64,000 bases of DNA from Kitasatospora aureofaciens (lineage in GTDB: Bacteria > Actinomycetota > Actinomycetes > Streptomycetales > Streptomycetaceae): contig NZ_JPRF03000013.1 of NCBI RefSeq assembly GCF_001188955.3, positions 164,237 through 228,236 of the forward strand. Reading direction: 5' to 3'. Below the pieces are notes generated by a model. The model was given only the letters and a program-made list of their open reading frames with translations, did not search any database and was not told where the DNA came from. The first letter of the stretch is position 1, and each line of letters opens with the position of its first letter. Shown in pieces: positions 29,844-38,690 of this stretch. The translations under genes were made by a program, and so were the position numbers.

Positions 29844-30347
29844 GTGACCAACCACCCCCACGCCCTTGACGCCCTGGCCGCGGCCGATGCCGCCGAGCTC
29901 GAAGGGATCCTGCTGGAGGTCTGCTCCAGCCCCCGTTGGGCCGCCGCCGTCGCGGAGGCCAAGCCCTGGTCCAGCCGTGAGGCCCTGCTCGCCGCCAACG
30001 CGGCGGCGATGGCCGGACTGACCGCCGCGGACCTGCGCGACGCGATGGCCGGACACGCCCGGATCGGACAGCCCAAGGCGGGCGACGCCACCTCCGAGCG
30101 CGAACAGGCCGGGATCCAGGGCGTGGACCAAGCGGTCCTCGACGAACTGCACGAGGCCAACGCCGCCTACGAGGCCAAGTTCGGCCACGTGTTCCTGATC
30201 TGCGCGACCGGCCGCACCGCGGCCACCATGCTCGCCGCGCTGCGCGAGCGCCACCCCAACGATCCCGCCACCGAGGCGGAGATCGTCCGGGGCGAACTGC
30301 GCAAGATCAACGACATCCGGCTCAACCGCCTCCTCGACGCTTCCTGA
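29844..30347 (+). CDS. uraD: OHCU decarboxylase (2-oxo-4-hydroxy-4-carboxy-5-ureidoimidazoline decarboxylase)
   Basis: Last step of urate to (S)-allantoin conversion. 167 residues of the UraD family: the catalytic His71 in GHARIGQP, Glu87 in SEREQAG, and the YEAKFGHVFLICATGR block near 112-127, plus ELRKINDIRL at the C-terminus. The GTG start has AGGAGG seven bases upstream; longer open reading has no support. First gene of a uraD-uraH-uricase run, preceded by the operator at 29769-29785. Confidence 0.95.
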   Translation: MTNHPHALDALAAADAAELEGILLEVCSSPRWAAAVAEAKPWSSREALLAANAAAMAGLTAADLRDAMAGHARIGQPKAGDATSEREQAGIQGVDQAVLDELHEANAAYEAKFGHVFLICATGRTAATMLAALRERHPNDPATEAEIVRGELRKINDIRLNRLLDAS

Positions 30348-30455
30348 CCTCTCGTCAAGAATGCTTCGTGGGCGGTCCGACGCCGCCCGTGCGCCGCTCT
30401 TTACCATTTCGACTGACGCGCGATCATCTCTGCCATCAGTAAGGTCACTTCACCC

Positions 30456-30791
30456 ATGACTGGCATCTCCACCCACGTGCTCGACACCAGCCTCGGCCGC
30501 CCGGCCGAGGGTGTTCCGGTCGAGCTCGCACTGCACACCGAGGGTGGCTGGCAGGTGCTCGGCACCTCCGCCACGGACTCCGACGGCCGGGTCAAGGACC
30601 TGCCGGCCGTGGAGGCGGGCTCGGTCGTCCGGCTGCTGTTCGACACCGCCGCCTACTACGCGCGCAAGTCCGAGGAGCCGCCGTTCTTCCCCGAGGTCTC
30701 GATCGTCTTCACGGTCGCGCCCGCGCAGCACCACTACCACGTGCCGCTGCTGCTGAACCCGTTCGGATACTCGGTCTACCGCGGAAGCTAG
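30456..30791 (+). CDS. uraH: 5-Hydroxyisourate hydrolase (transthyretin-like)
   Basis: Hydrolyses the 5-hydroxyisourate made by uricase to OHCU. 111 residues, normal length for the family. The signature THVLDTSLGRPAEGVPV is at the N-terminus with active-site His7, and the family-defining C-terminal YRGS tetrapeptide ends the protein. TAAGG lies ahead of the ATG. It follows uraD by 108 bases and precedes uricase by 30, in the same direction. Confidence 0.96.
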   Translation: MTGISTHVLDTSLGRPAEGVPVELALHTEGGWQVLGTSATDSDGRVKDLPAVEAGSVVRLLFDTAAYYARKSEEPPFFPEVSIVFTVAPAQHHYHVPLLLNPFGYSVYRGS

Positions 30792-30821
30792 TAGACCGAC
30801 CTTGAAGCTTAGGAGCCTGTC

Positions 30822-31742
30822 ATGGCCCACGTGCTCGGTCAGAACCAGTACGGCAAGGCGGAGAACCGCATCGTCCGGGTCTACCGCGACTCCACCCGGC
30901 ACGAGATCAAGGACCTGAACGTCTCGGTCGCCCTCCAGGGCGAGTTCGAGGACGTCCACCTCACCGGGTCCAACGCCAACTGCCTCCCCACCGACACCAC
31001 CAAGAACACCGTCTTCGCCTTCGCCAAGGAGTACGGCATCGACTCGGCCGAGGCCTTCGGCATCCTGCTGGCCCGGCACTTCGTCGACGACACCGAGCGC
31101 GGCGTCGTGCACAGCGCCCGGATCCGGATCGAGGAGTACGCCTGGGACCGGATCAAGACGCCGGACAGCTCGGCCCGCTTCATCGGCTCGGAGGAGGTCG
31201 GCCACTCCTTCGTCCGCAGCGGCCAGGAGACCCGCACCACCGAGGTCGTCTACGACGGCGAGAAGGTCCAGGTCATCTCCGGTCTGAAGGACCTGATCGT
31301 GATGAACTCCACCAACTCGGAGTTCTGGGGCTACATCAAGGACAAGTACACCACCCTCCAGGAGGCGTACGACCGCATCCTCGCCACCCAGGTCACCGCC
31401 CGCTGGAAGTACGGCTACAGCGGTCGCGACGGCGAGGCCCAGCCCAACTGGAACCGCTCCTACACCCACGTGAAGCGGCACATGCTCGAGGCGTTCGCCG
31501 AGACCTACTCCTACTCGCTGCAGCAGACCCTGCACTCGATGGGCACCCGGGTCCTCAACAACCGCGCCGAGGTCGACGAGGTGCGCCTCGAACTGCCCAA
31601 CAAGCACCACTTCCTGGTCGACCTGGAGCCCTTCGGGCTGAAGAACGAGAACGAGGTCTACTACGCCGCGGACCGCATGTACGGCCTGATCGAGGGCACC
31701 GTGCACCGTGAGGGCGTCGTACCGGTCATCCCGGTCGTCTGA
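30822..31742 (+). CDS. pucL: Urate oxidase (uricase)
   Basis: Cofactor-free oxidation of urate with O2 to 5-hydroxyisourate, releasing H2O2. 306 residues, the typical length of two T-fold domains. Family blocks include NQYGKAENRIVRV (catalytic Lys12), LPTDTTKNTVFAFAKE with the catalytic Thr, and LPNKHHFLVDLEPFGLKN near 262-279. TAGGAG lies seven bases before the ATG. Third gene of the urate unit; the nearby permease and catalase are its natural partners. Confidence 0.97.
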   Translation: MAHVLGQNQYGKAENRIVRVYRDSTRHEIKDLNVSVALQGEFEDVHLTGSNANCLPTDTTKNTVFAFAKEYGIDSAEAFGILLARHFVDDTERGVVHSARIRIEEYAWDRIKTPDSSARFIGSEEVGHSFVRSGQETRTTEVVYDGEKVQVISGLKDLIVMNSTNSEFWGYIKDKYTTLQEAYDRILATQVTARWKYGYSGRDGEAQPNWNRSYTHVKRHMLEAFAETYSYSLQQTLHSMGTRVLNNRAEVDEVRLELPNKHHFLVDLEPFGLKNENEVYYAADRMYGLIEGTVHREGVVPVIPVV

Positions 31743-32054
31743 CCTCCCCCCACCGCGCCACCCGCTTCACCCCTGCTCCACCTCGCTCCACCTCGCTCCA
31801 CCCCGCTCACCCACGGCCTCCGCCCGGAGTCGCCGCACCTCCGGTCCGCACGGGCCGGTCGAGTCCGGGCGGACCGCACCACCCGCACCACCTGTTTCTC
31901 CACCCCCACCAACCGGAGTTCGTGTCTGCCTCACGGCGGCCGGCCCGGGGCACTGGAGAAGCGCCCCGAGGGATCCTTGCTCCGCCGTCCCGCCCTCGGG
32001 GGGTCTCCAGCGCCACGGGCGCGCCGGGAGCCACGGGCACAAGAGGGGCTCGAC
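31743..32054. other. Intergenic region between uricase and permease
   Basis: 312 bases with no supported gene. A CACCTCGCTCCA 12-base word repeats two to three times near 31780-31808. A separate permease promoter may be present, but no clear element was seen. Confidence 0.55.
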
Positions 32055-33560
32055 ATGGCACCCAGCACCACCAGCAGTAACGACGGCGGTTCCACCCCAG
32101 CAAGAACCCCAGGCCTGGACGGCGACTCAACCCGCCTCCCCGGCAAGCCGTCCGGGTCCGGTACCCACCCCGGTACCCACCCCGGTATCCACCCCGTGGA
32201 CGAGGTGCTGCCCCCGGTGAAGCTGTTCTCCACCGGGCTCCAACACGTCGCCGCGATGTACGCGGGGGTCGTCGCACCCCCGCTCATCGTCGGCGCCGGC
32301 GTCGGACTCTCCGCCGCCGACCTCGCCCTGCTCATCTCGGCCAGCCTGTTCACCGCCGGACTGGCCACCCTGCTCCAGACCCTCGGCATCTGGAGGATCG
32401 GCGCGCGACTGCCGTTCGTGAACGGCGTGTCGTTCGCGGGCGTCGCGCCCATGATCGCCATTGCCGAAGAACACGGACCGAAGGACGCCCTCCCGGTGAT
32501 CTTCGGAGCGGTGATCGTCGCGGGGGCCCTGTGCTTCCTCGCGGCGCCGTACTTCTGCAAGCTCATCCGGTTCTTCCCCCCGGTCGTCCAGGGCACCGTG
32601 ATCACCCTCATCGGGGTGTCCCTGCTCCCGGTGGCGGTGAACTGGGCGCGCGGCGGCTCGCCGGGCGCCGCCGGATACGGCTCCATGCGGGCCATCGGCC
32701 TCGCCGCGATCACCCTCGTCGCGGTGGTGCTCTGCAACCGGCTGCTGCGCGGCTTCTGGCAGCAGCTGTCCCTGCTCATCGGTCTGGCGTTCGGCACCCT
32801 GATCGCCTTCCCGCTGGGGCTGGCCGACTTCGGCGCGGTCCAGGACGCGAAGGTCTTCGCGCTCCCCTCCCCGTTCCACTTCGGCGCGCCCGCGTTCGAC
32901 GCCGCCGCGATCGTCTCGATGTGCATCGTCATGGTGGTCTCGATGACCGAGTCCACCGCCGACATGCTCGCCCTCGGCAAGATCGTCGAGCGCGAGGCCG
33001 ACGAACCCACGCTCGCCGCCGGCCTGCGGGCCGACGGACTGGCCACCGCGCTCAGCCCCGTCTTCAACGGCTTCGCCGCCAGCGCCTTCGCCCAGAACAT
33101 CGGGCTGGTGGCACTGACGAAGATCCGCAGCCGCTTCGTGGTCGCGGCCGGCGGAGGCATCCTGATCCTGCTCGGGCTCTTCCCGGTGCTCGGATCGCTC
33201 GTCTCCCTGGTGCCGCAGCCCGTCCTCGGCGGCGCCGGGATCGTGCTCTTCGGCACGGTCGCGGCGAGCGGGATCCGCACCCTCGCGGAGGCCGGCATGG
33301 AGTCGAGTGCCAACACCATCCTGGTGTCGGTCTCGCTCGGCGTCGGCATCATCCCGATCGCCGTGCCGAACTTCTACGACTCCTTCCCGGAGGCCGTCCG
33401 GACCCTGATGCACTCGGGGATATCCGCCGGCTGCGTGATGGCCGTCCTGCTCAACCTGCTCTTCCACCACGTCGGGGCCGCCCGCCGGTCAGGACCGGAA
33501 CCGGAATCCAGATCCGGCCAGGCCCCCGGCGCGACGGTGCCGACGGCGACACCGTCCTGA
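32055..33560 (+). CDS. NCS2 nucleobase permease (xanthine/urate/uracil branch)
   Basis: Membrane symporter of 501 residues with about 14 hydrophobic segments after a soluble 50-residue N-terminal tail containing three copies of a GTHPG-like repeat. Family marks are LQHVAAMYAGVVAPP near 63-77, the substrate-site ESTADMLALG loop, and FAQNIGLVALTKIRSR. GAGGGG precedes the ATG. Placed between uricase and guanine deaminase, it most likely imports urate or xanthine, like PucJ/PucK. Confidence 0.92.
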   Translation: MAPSTTSSNDGGSTPARTPGLDGDSTRLPGKPSGSGTHPGTHPGIHPVDEVLPPVKLFSTGLQHVAAMYAGVVAPPLIVGAGVGLSAADLALLISASLFTAGLATLLQTLGIWRIGARLPFVNGVSFAGVAPMIAIAEEHGPKDALPVIFGAVIVAGALCFLAAPYFCKLIRFFPPVVQGTVITLIGVSLLPVAVNWARGGSPGAAGYGSMRAIGLAAITLVAVVLCNRLLRGFWQQLSLLIGLAFGTLIAFPLGLADFGAVQDAKVFALPSPFHFGAPAFDAAAIVSMCIVMVVSMTESTADMLALGKIVEREADEPTLAAGLRADGLATALSPVFNGFAASAFAQNIGLVALTKIRSRFVVAAGGGILILLGLFPVLGSLVSLVPQPVLGGAGIVLFGTVAASGIRTLAEAGMESSANTILVSVSLGVGIIPIAVPNFYDSFPEAVRTLMHSGISAGCVMAVLLNLLFHHVGAARRSGPEPESRSGQAPGATVPTATPS

Positions 33561-33572
33561 CCGGTCCGGGCA

Positions 33573-33600
33573 GGGGCGCGCACCGTGCGGTGCGCGCCCC
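33573..33600 (+). terminator. Hairpin between permease and deaminase genes
   Basis: GGGGCGCGCAC paired with its perfect complement, extended by a C-G pair in the loop, 13 bases after the permease stop. It may attenuate rather than block transcription into the deaminase gene, which starts 31 bases later. Confidence 0.7.
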
Positions 33601-33630
33601 TCCCGACCCTCCCCCCATAGGAGTGACACC

Positions 33631-35016
33631 ATGGCAGTCCAGCCCCCACCCGCCGACCAGCGGATCGTGATCGAGAACGTCGCGATCGCCACCGTCGACG
33701 CCGCCGACACCGAGTACGCCCGCGGCCACGTCGTCATCCTCGGGAACCGGATCGAGTCGGTCGGGGACGGCCCCGCCCCCAACTGGCTGGACAACGTGGT
33801 GCGCCGCATCAACGGCGAGGGCCACCTGATCACCCCGGGCCTGGTCAACACCCACCACCACTTCTACCAGTGGATCACCCGCGGGCTCGCCCAGGACAAC
33901 ATCCTCTTCGACTGGCTGGTCGCCCTCTACCCGACCTGGGCCCGGATCGACGAGAAGCTCGTGCACGCCGCCAGCCAGGGCTCGGCCGCCGCCCTGCTGA
34001 AGTCCGGCTGCACCACCGCCTCGGACCACCACTACGTCTTCCCCAAGGACGGCGGGGACGTCCTCGGCGCCTCGATCGAGGCCGTCCAGGAACTCGGTCT
34101 GCGCTTCACCGCGCTGCGCGGCTCGATGGACCGCAGCAAGAAGGACGGCGGGCTCCCCCCGGACCACGCCGTCGAGGAGCTCGACGACATCCTGGCCGCC
34201 TCCGAGGCCGCCGTGGACCACTACCACGACTCCTCGTTCGGCTCGATGCTGCACGTGGCGATCGCGCCCTGCTCGCCGTTCTCGGTCTCCACCGACCTGC
34301 TCCGCCAGTCCGCCGAACTCGCCCGCCGCAAGGGCGTCCGGCTGCACACCCACGGCTCGGAGACGGCCGAGGAGGAACAGTTCTGCAAGGAGCTGTTCGG
34401 TATGGGACCGACCGACTACTTCGAGTCGGTGGACTGGCTCGGCGAGGACGTCTGGATGGCGCACTGCGTCCACATGAACGACTCCGACATCGCCAAGTTC
34501 GCCGAGACCGGCACGGGCGTGGCGCACTGCCCGTCCTCCAACGCCCGCCTGGCCGCCGGGATCGCCCGGGTGCCCGACATGCTCGAGGCCGGCGTACCGG
34601 TCGGGCTCGGCGTCGACGGCACCGCCTCCAACGAGTCGGGCGAACTGGGCACCGAGCTGCGCAACGCGCTGCTGATCAACCGGCTGCACGGCTACCCGAC
34701 CGCGCTGACCGGGCGTCAGGCGCTGCGGCTGGGCACCATGGGCGGGGCCCGGGTGCTGGGCCGGCAGAACGAGATCGGCTCGATCGAGGCCGGCAAGCTG
34801 GCCGACCTGGCGCTGTGGAAGATCGACGGCGTCATGCACTCCTCGATCGCCGACCCGGTCGCGGCCCTCACCTTCGGCGCGCTGCCGCCGCTGGCGGTGC
34901 TGTTCGTCAACGGCAACGCCGTGGTCGAGAAGGGCGAGCTGACCACCGTCAACGAGGACCGGATCGCCCGAGCCTGCGCCCGCGCCGCCAAGGAACTGGC
35001 TTCCCGGCCGGTGTGA
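33631..35016 (+). CDS. 8-Oxoguanine/guanine deaminase (amidohydrolase)
   Basis: Cytoplasmic metal-dependent deaminase of 461 residues. Metal ligands: the NTHHHFYQ motif near 73-80, the HTHGSE motif near 232-237, a His in MAHCVHMND and the Asp of GVDGTASN. It resembles the subgroup annotated as 8-oxoguanine deaminase more than GuaD, but guanine or other aminopurines cannot be excluded. Either way it supplies xanthine-type bases to the pathway. TAGGAG precedes the ATG. Confidence 0.9.
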   Translation: MAVQPPPADQRIVIENVAIATVDAADTEYARGHVVILGNRIESVGDGPAPNWLDNVVRRINGEGHLITPGLVNTHHHFYQWITRGLAQDNILFDWLVALYPTWARIDEKLVHAASQGSAAALLKSGCTTASDHHYVFPKDGGDVLGASIEAVQELGLRFTALRGSMDRSKKDGGLPPDHAVEELDDILAASEAAVDHYHDSSFGSMLHVAIAPCSPFSVSTDLLRQSAELARRKGVRLHTHGSETAEEEQFCKELFGMGPTDYFESVDWLGEDVWMAHCVHMNDSDIAKFAETGTGVAHCPSSNARLAAGIARVPDMLEAGVPVGLGVDGTASNESGELGTELRNALLINRLHGYPTALTGRQALRLGTMGGARVLGRQNEIGSIEAGKLADLALWKIDGVMHSSIADPVAALTFGALPPLAVLFVNGNAVVEKGELTTVNEDRIARACARAAKELASRPV

Positions 35017-35094
35017 CGGCCCGACACCGAAGAGCTCCGGGGCGCCCAGGGACGGTGCGCACCCGGACTCCGTAGGCCCGGCAGGGCGTACGGA

Positions 35095-35133
35095 CCGCGG
35101 CCCCGAACCCACGGCGAGGGTTCGGGGCCGCGG
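35095..35133 (+). terminator. Strong terminator after the deaminase gene
   Basis: CCGCGGCCCCGAACCC and its perfect 16-base complement with a 7-base loop, 80 bases after the stop. Confidence 0.8.
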
Positions 35134-35183
35134 TGCATGTGCGGGCGGGGTCGGCGGCCGGGCGCTGGCGGACACACGCAGCC

Positions 35184-35265
35184 AACAGATTTCAACGAAC
35201 AGATTTCAGCAGACAGACTTCAGCAAACGGATGACAACTTTCGTCATCTGTTGCTGAAGTCTGTT
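35184..35265. repeat. AT-richer repeats and bidirectional hairpin between convergent genes
   Basis: Three imperfect 14-15 base copies of an ACAGATTTCAACG-like word (35185-35226) run into an inverted repeat: 35213-35235 pairs with 35243-35264 with one bulge and one mismatch. It separates the deaminase gene from the convergent 35310-35711 gene. Its CAGATGAC/GTCATCTG core recurs in the hairpin at 47350-47388. Confidence 0.7.
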
Positions 35266-35309
35266 CCCCGCCGGGCCGCCGGGCCGCCGGGCCATCAGGG
35301 CGCCAGCCG

Positions 35310-35711
35310 TCAGCCCGCGCGCCCCAGCGTCGCCAGGTAGGCGCGCCAGCCGCCGTGATGGGTGATCTCGCGGTGCACGCCGCGCTCGACCTCGCCCCGG
35401 GCCAGCAGCATGGACAGGCACGGGGAGCCGTCCTCCAGCTTGATCACGCCGAGTTCCAGCTCCCGGGGCTCGCCGGGCAGGATGACGTCCCGCAGGCGCT
35501 CCAGGCTGATGTCGTACAGCTCCCCCTCGATCGCGCTGTCCACGGCCGGGTCGGCCAGCAGACCCGGGCAGACGTCCGTCCCGCCGCTGTGGTCGATGGA
35601 GAAGAAGCGGTACCCGGGTGCGGTGCGGGCGGGGCCGATCAGGGCGTCGGCGACCTTGCCGTGGAACGGTCCGCCGACCATCGCCTGGCCGTTGAAGAAG
35701 ATGCGTGCCAT
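35310..35711 (-). CDS. Allophanate-hydrolase C-domain-like protein (AH_C / gamma-glutamylcyclotransferase-like)
   Basis: 133-residue stand-alone protein resembling the C-terminal domain of allophanate hydrolase (AtzF): N-terminal FFNGQAMVGGP, TAPGYRFFSI, IEGELYDISLE and ELELGVIKLEDGS. The amidase domain is missing. GAGGAG lies seven bases before the ATG. Same strand as malate synthase, 145 bases after it. Its place in an allantoin cluster suggests a job on ureidoglycolate, urea or allophanate, but the function is unknown. Confidence 0.75.
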   Translation of the reverse strand: MARIFFNGQAMVGGPFHGKVADALIGPARTAPGYRFFSIDHSGGTDVCPGLLADPAVDSAIEGELYDISLERLRDVILPGEPRELELGVIKLEDGSPCLSMLLARGEVERGVHREITHHGGWRAYLATLGRAG

Positions 35712-35736
35712 CGGTGAACTCCTCGCGAGGAAAAGA

Positions 35737-35788
35737 CCGTTCCGTACGGCGACGAGAGGACAGGTGGATTCGTCGCCGTACGGAACGG
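35737..35788 (-). terminator. Perfect 19-base hairpin after malate synthase
   Basis: CCGTTCCGTACGGCGACGA and its exact complement, 14-base loop, 69 bases after the aceB stop and 26 before the next start. Followed on the minus strand by a short T-rich stretch (TCTTTTCC), fitting an intrinsic terminator. Confidence 0.85.
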
Positions 35789-35856
35789 AGCAAAGGGCGG
35801 CGGAACTGCTACAGCCCGGCAGGCGGCAGCGGTGGCGCCGGTGGATAGATTGGTGC

Positions 35857-37509
35857 TCAGCCCAGCAGGGGAAGCGCGGGGAGGGTCAGGAAGTCCGCGA
35901 ACTCATCGGCCAGGGCAACCTGTTCGAAGAGCTGGGCGGCCTCGCGCCAGCGGCCGGCCTGGTAGGCCTCGGCGCCCAACTCGGCACGGAGCTCGGCCAG
36001 TTCGGTGGCGACCAGGCTGCGGACCAGCTCGGCGGTGGCCTTCTCGCCGGTGTCGGACAGCACGACCCCGTTGTGGATCCACTGCCAGATCTGCGAGCGC
36101 GAGATCTCGGCGGTGGCGGCGTCCTCCATCATGTTGAAGATGCCGACCGCCCCGAGCCCGCGCAGCCAGGCCTCGATGTAGCGGATGCCGACCTGGACGG
36201 CGTTGTGCAGCCCGGCGTGGGTGCAGGTGCCGCCGGCGCCCGCGACGTCGAGCAGTTCGGCGGCGGTGACGGGCTCGGCCGGCCCCGGGTTGTCCTTCTG
36301 GTTGGGCCGCTCGCCGAGCACCGCGTCGAAGGAGGCCCGGGCGACCGGGACGAGGTCCGGGTGGGCGACCCAGGAGCCGTCGAAGCCGTTTCCGGCCTCG
36401 CGGTCCTTGTCCGCCTTGACCTTCTCCAGCGCGGCCGCGTTGACCTCCGGGTCCTTGCGGCTGGGGATGAACGCGGCCATGCCGCCGATCGCGTGGGCGC
36501 CGCGCTTGTGGCAGGTCTGCACCAGCAGCCGGGTGTAGGCGGCCATGAACGGCGAGGCCATGGTGACGCTGTTGCGGTCCGGCAGGATGTAGTGCTCGCC
36601 GGCGTCGCGGAAGTTCTTGACGATCGAGAACAGGTAGTCCCAGCGTCCGGCGTTGAGGCCGGCCGCGTGGTCGCGCAGCTCGTGGAGGATCTCGTCCATC
36701 TCGAAGGCGGCGGTGATGGTCTCGATCAGCACGGTGGCCCGGACGGTGCCGTGCGGGATGCCGAGTTCGGCCTGGGCGTGGGTGAAGACGTCGTTCCAGA
36801 GCCGGGCTTCGAGGTGGCTCTCGGTCTTCGGCAGGTAGAAGTACGGGCCGGAGTTCGGGTCCTCGGCACCCTTGGCGAGCAGCCGGGCCGCGTTGTGGAA
36901 GAAGTACAGGCCGAAGTCGACGAACGCGCCGGCGACCGGGACGCCGTCGACGAGCAGGTGGTTCTCGTCCAGGTGCCAGCCGCGCGGGCGGACCACGACG
37001 GTGGCGAGTTCGGCGGCGGGCTTGAGGGTGTAGGCCTTGCCGGCCGAGCTGGTGAAGTCGATCCGGCCCTCGAAGGCGTCGATCAGGTTGACCTGACCGC
37101 TGACCACGTTCTCCCAGGTCGGGGAGGTGGCGTCCTCGAAGTCGGCGAGCCAGACCCTGGCCCCGGAATTGAGCGCGTTGATGACCATCTTGCGGTCGGT
37201 GGGGCCGGTGATCTCGACCCGGCGGTCCTGGAGCGCGCGCGGCGCCTCGGCGACCTTCCAGTCCCCGGCCCGGACGTCGGCGGTCTCGGGGAGGAAGTCC
37301 AGCGTGCCCGTACGGGCGATCTCGGCGCGTCGGGCCTTCCGCCTGGCCAGGAGCTCCTGCCGGCGTCCCTCGAAGGCGCGATGGAGGCCGACGACGAAGG
37401 CGACCGCCTCCGGAGTGAGCACCTCCTCCGCCCGGTGGACGCGCGGTCCGGCGACAGTGACGACCGGAGCGGCGGGGGAGGCGCCGACGGGCCCCTGATC
37501 TGCAGCCAT
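35857..37509 (-). CDS. aceB: Malate synthase A
   Basis: Condenses glyoxylate with acetyl-CoA to malate. 550 residues, normal for isoform A. Blocks seen: ADFEDATSPTW near 122-132, VVVRPRGWHL with the catalytic Arg near 175, YFYLPKTESH near 223, the IETITAAFEMDEI-LRDHAAGLN stretch, and DKDREAGNGFDGSWVAHP near 390-407. TAGGAG lies ten bases before the ATG. Divergent from allR with an AllR-type operator between them, so it is the likely sink for allantoin-derived glyoxylate. Confidence 0.96.
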   Translation of the reverse strand: MAADQGPVGASPAAPVVTVAGPRVHRAEEVLTPEAVAFVVGLHRAFEGRRQELLARRKARRAEIARTGTLDFLPETADVRAGDWKVAEAPRALQDRRVEITGPTDRKMVINALNSGARVWLADFEDATSPTWENVVSGQVNLIDAFEGRIDFTSSAGKAYTLKPAAELATVVVRPRGWHLDENHLLVDGVPVAGAFVDFGLYFFHNAARLLAKGAEDPNSGPYFYLPKTESHLEARLWNDVFTHAQAELGIPHGTVRATVLIETITAAFEMDEILHELRDHAAGLNAGRWDYLFSIVKNFRDAGEHYILPDRNSVTMASPFMAAYTRLLVQTCHKRGAHAIGGMAAFIPSRKDPEVNAAALEKVKADKDREAGNGFDGSWVAHPDLVPVARASFDAVLGERPNQKDNPGPAEPVTAAELLDVAGAGGTCTHAGLHNAVQVGIRYIEAWLRGLGAVGIFNMMEDAATAEISRSQIWQWIHNGVVLSDTGEKATAELVRSLVATELAELRAELGAEAYQAGRWREAAQLFEQVALADEFADFLTLPALPLLG

Positions 37510-37647
37510 GAGCAGGACACTCCTAAGACGGTTGAGCCTGGCAGAGGGAGTTCCGGTGGGAACTTCCTCGGGAACTTCCTCGATCGATACCCGCCTGTCG
37601 GCGAGTTCGATTCTGTAAGGTGGAGACTAGTTTCCGCGATACAGAAT

Positions 37648-37664
37648 TTCAACGGTTTGTTGAA
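37648..37664. promoter_or_regulatory. Perfect AllR-type operator, allR/aceB intergenic
   Basis: TTCAAC-GGTTT-GTTGAA, the only perfect copy of the palindrome in the window. It lies 46 bases before allR and 138 before aceB, as expected for autoregulation plus control of malate synthase. Confidence 0.75.
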
Positions 37665-37710
37665 GAGGTCGCCGGGACTTTACTCCTCCCCGACAGCGAA
37701 GGGAACGCCG

Positions 37711-38508
37711 GTGGTTGCGACCCCCGACACAGCATCGACGACAGGCGCCGACCGCGCGAGCGGCGGCGTGCAGTCCGTCGAGCGCGCCTTCCAACTCCTG
37801 GAGGCACTGGCCGACTCCGGCGGGGTGGCCACCCTCAGCGAGCTCTCCAGCAGTTCCGGCCTCCCGATGCCGACCATCCACCGACTGGTTCGTACCCTCG
37901 TCCAGCAGGGCTATGTCCGCCAGGACACCGCACGCCGCTACACCCTCGGCCCCCGGCTGATCCGCCTCGGGGAGACGGCCGGCCGCCTGCTCGGCAGCTG
38001 GGCCCGGCCGTACCTGGCCGAGCTCATGGAGGCCACCGGCGAGACCGCCAACCTGGCGGTGCTGGAGGGCGGCGAGGTGGTGTACGTCGGGCAGGTGCAG
38101 TCCCGGCGCTCGATGCGGATGTTCACCGAGGTCGGACGGCGGGTGCAGCCGCACTGCACCGGCGTCGGCAAGGCGCTGCTCGCCCAGCTCCCGGAGGACG
38201 AGGCGCGCGCGATCCTGGGCCCCAACTCGCTGCCCGCGCACACCGAGTACACCGTGACCGACCCGCAGGAGCTGATGGACCAGCTCGCCGAGGCGCGCGA
38301 GCGCGGGTACGTGGTCGACGACCAGGAGCAGGAGATCGGCGTCCGCTGCATCGCGCTCGCGGTACCGGGCGCGCCGACGCCCACCGCCCTGTCGGTGTCC
38401 GGCCCGGAGGCCCGGATCCGGGCACTGGAGGAGCAGGCGGGGGCGTCCTCGCTGGTGCCGGTGATGCACCAGATCGCGACCCGACTGGGACAGGTCCTCG
38501 CTCCCTGA
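37711..38508 (+). CDS. allR: IclR-family regulator, AllR-like
   Basis: Glyoxylate/allantoate-responsive repressor by family and position. 265 residues from GTG 37711 (AAGGGA six bases upstream): winged helix at about 25-85 (VERAFQLLEALADSGG, LPMPTIHRLVRTL), then the effector domain with HCTGVGKALLAQLP and IGVRCIALAVPG, the latter carrying the conserved ligand-site Cys. It is divergent from aceB. Matching palindromes upstream of hyi, uraD and allB suggest a regulon spanning the island. Ligand not provable here. Confidence 0.9.
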   Translation: MVATPDTASTTGADRASGGVQSVERAFQLLEALADSGGVATLSELSSSSGLPMPTIHRLVRTLVQQGYVRQDTARRYTLGPRLIRLGETAGRLLGSWARPYLAELMEATGETANLAVLEGGEVVYVGQVQSRRSMRMFTEVGRRVQPHCTGVGKALLAQLPEDEARAILGPNSLPAHTEYTVTDPQELMDQLAEARERGYVVDDQEQEIGVRCIALAVPGAPTPTALSVSGPEARIRALEEQAGASSLVPVMHQIATRLGQVLAP

Positions 38509-38690
38509 CGCCACGTCAATCCTCCTGCTGCGGCGGGAGGGTGTGGCCTGGATGCCGGCCGTCCGCAGTGTCCTCCGTTCGACGGACCGGTGGGCGGGTT
38601 GCGCCGGGTCCGGCGCCCCGGTGCCACCACCCTGGTGCGGACGCGGCCCGCGACGGAGCGGGCGGCCGGAGGACGAGGGAGCGGTGAGCG
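38509..38690. other. Short intergenic region, no feature recognised
   Basis: 182 bases between allR and the secreted-protein gene; only purine-rich bases (GAGGGAGCGG) before the GTG of the next gene are notable. Confidence 0.4.

Noticed and set aside
35187..35205. ATTTCAACGAACAGATTTC as another AllR operator
   Set aside because: Only the left half matches; it belongs to the tandem repeat/hairpin between two convergent genes, where no promoter is expected.
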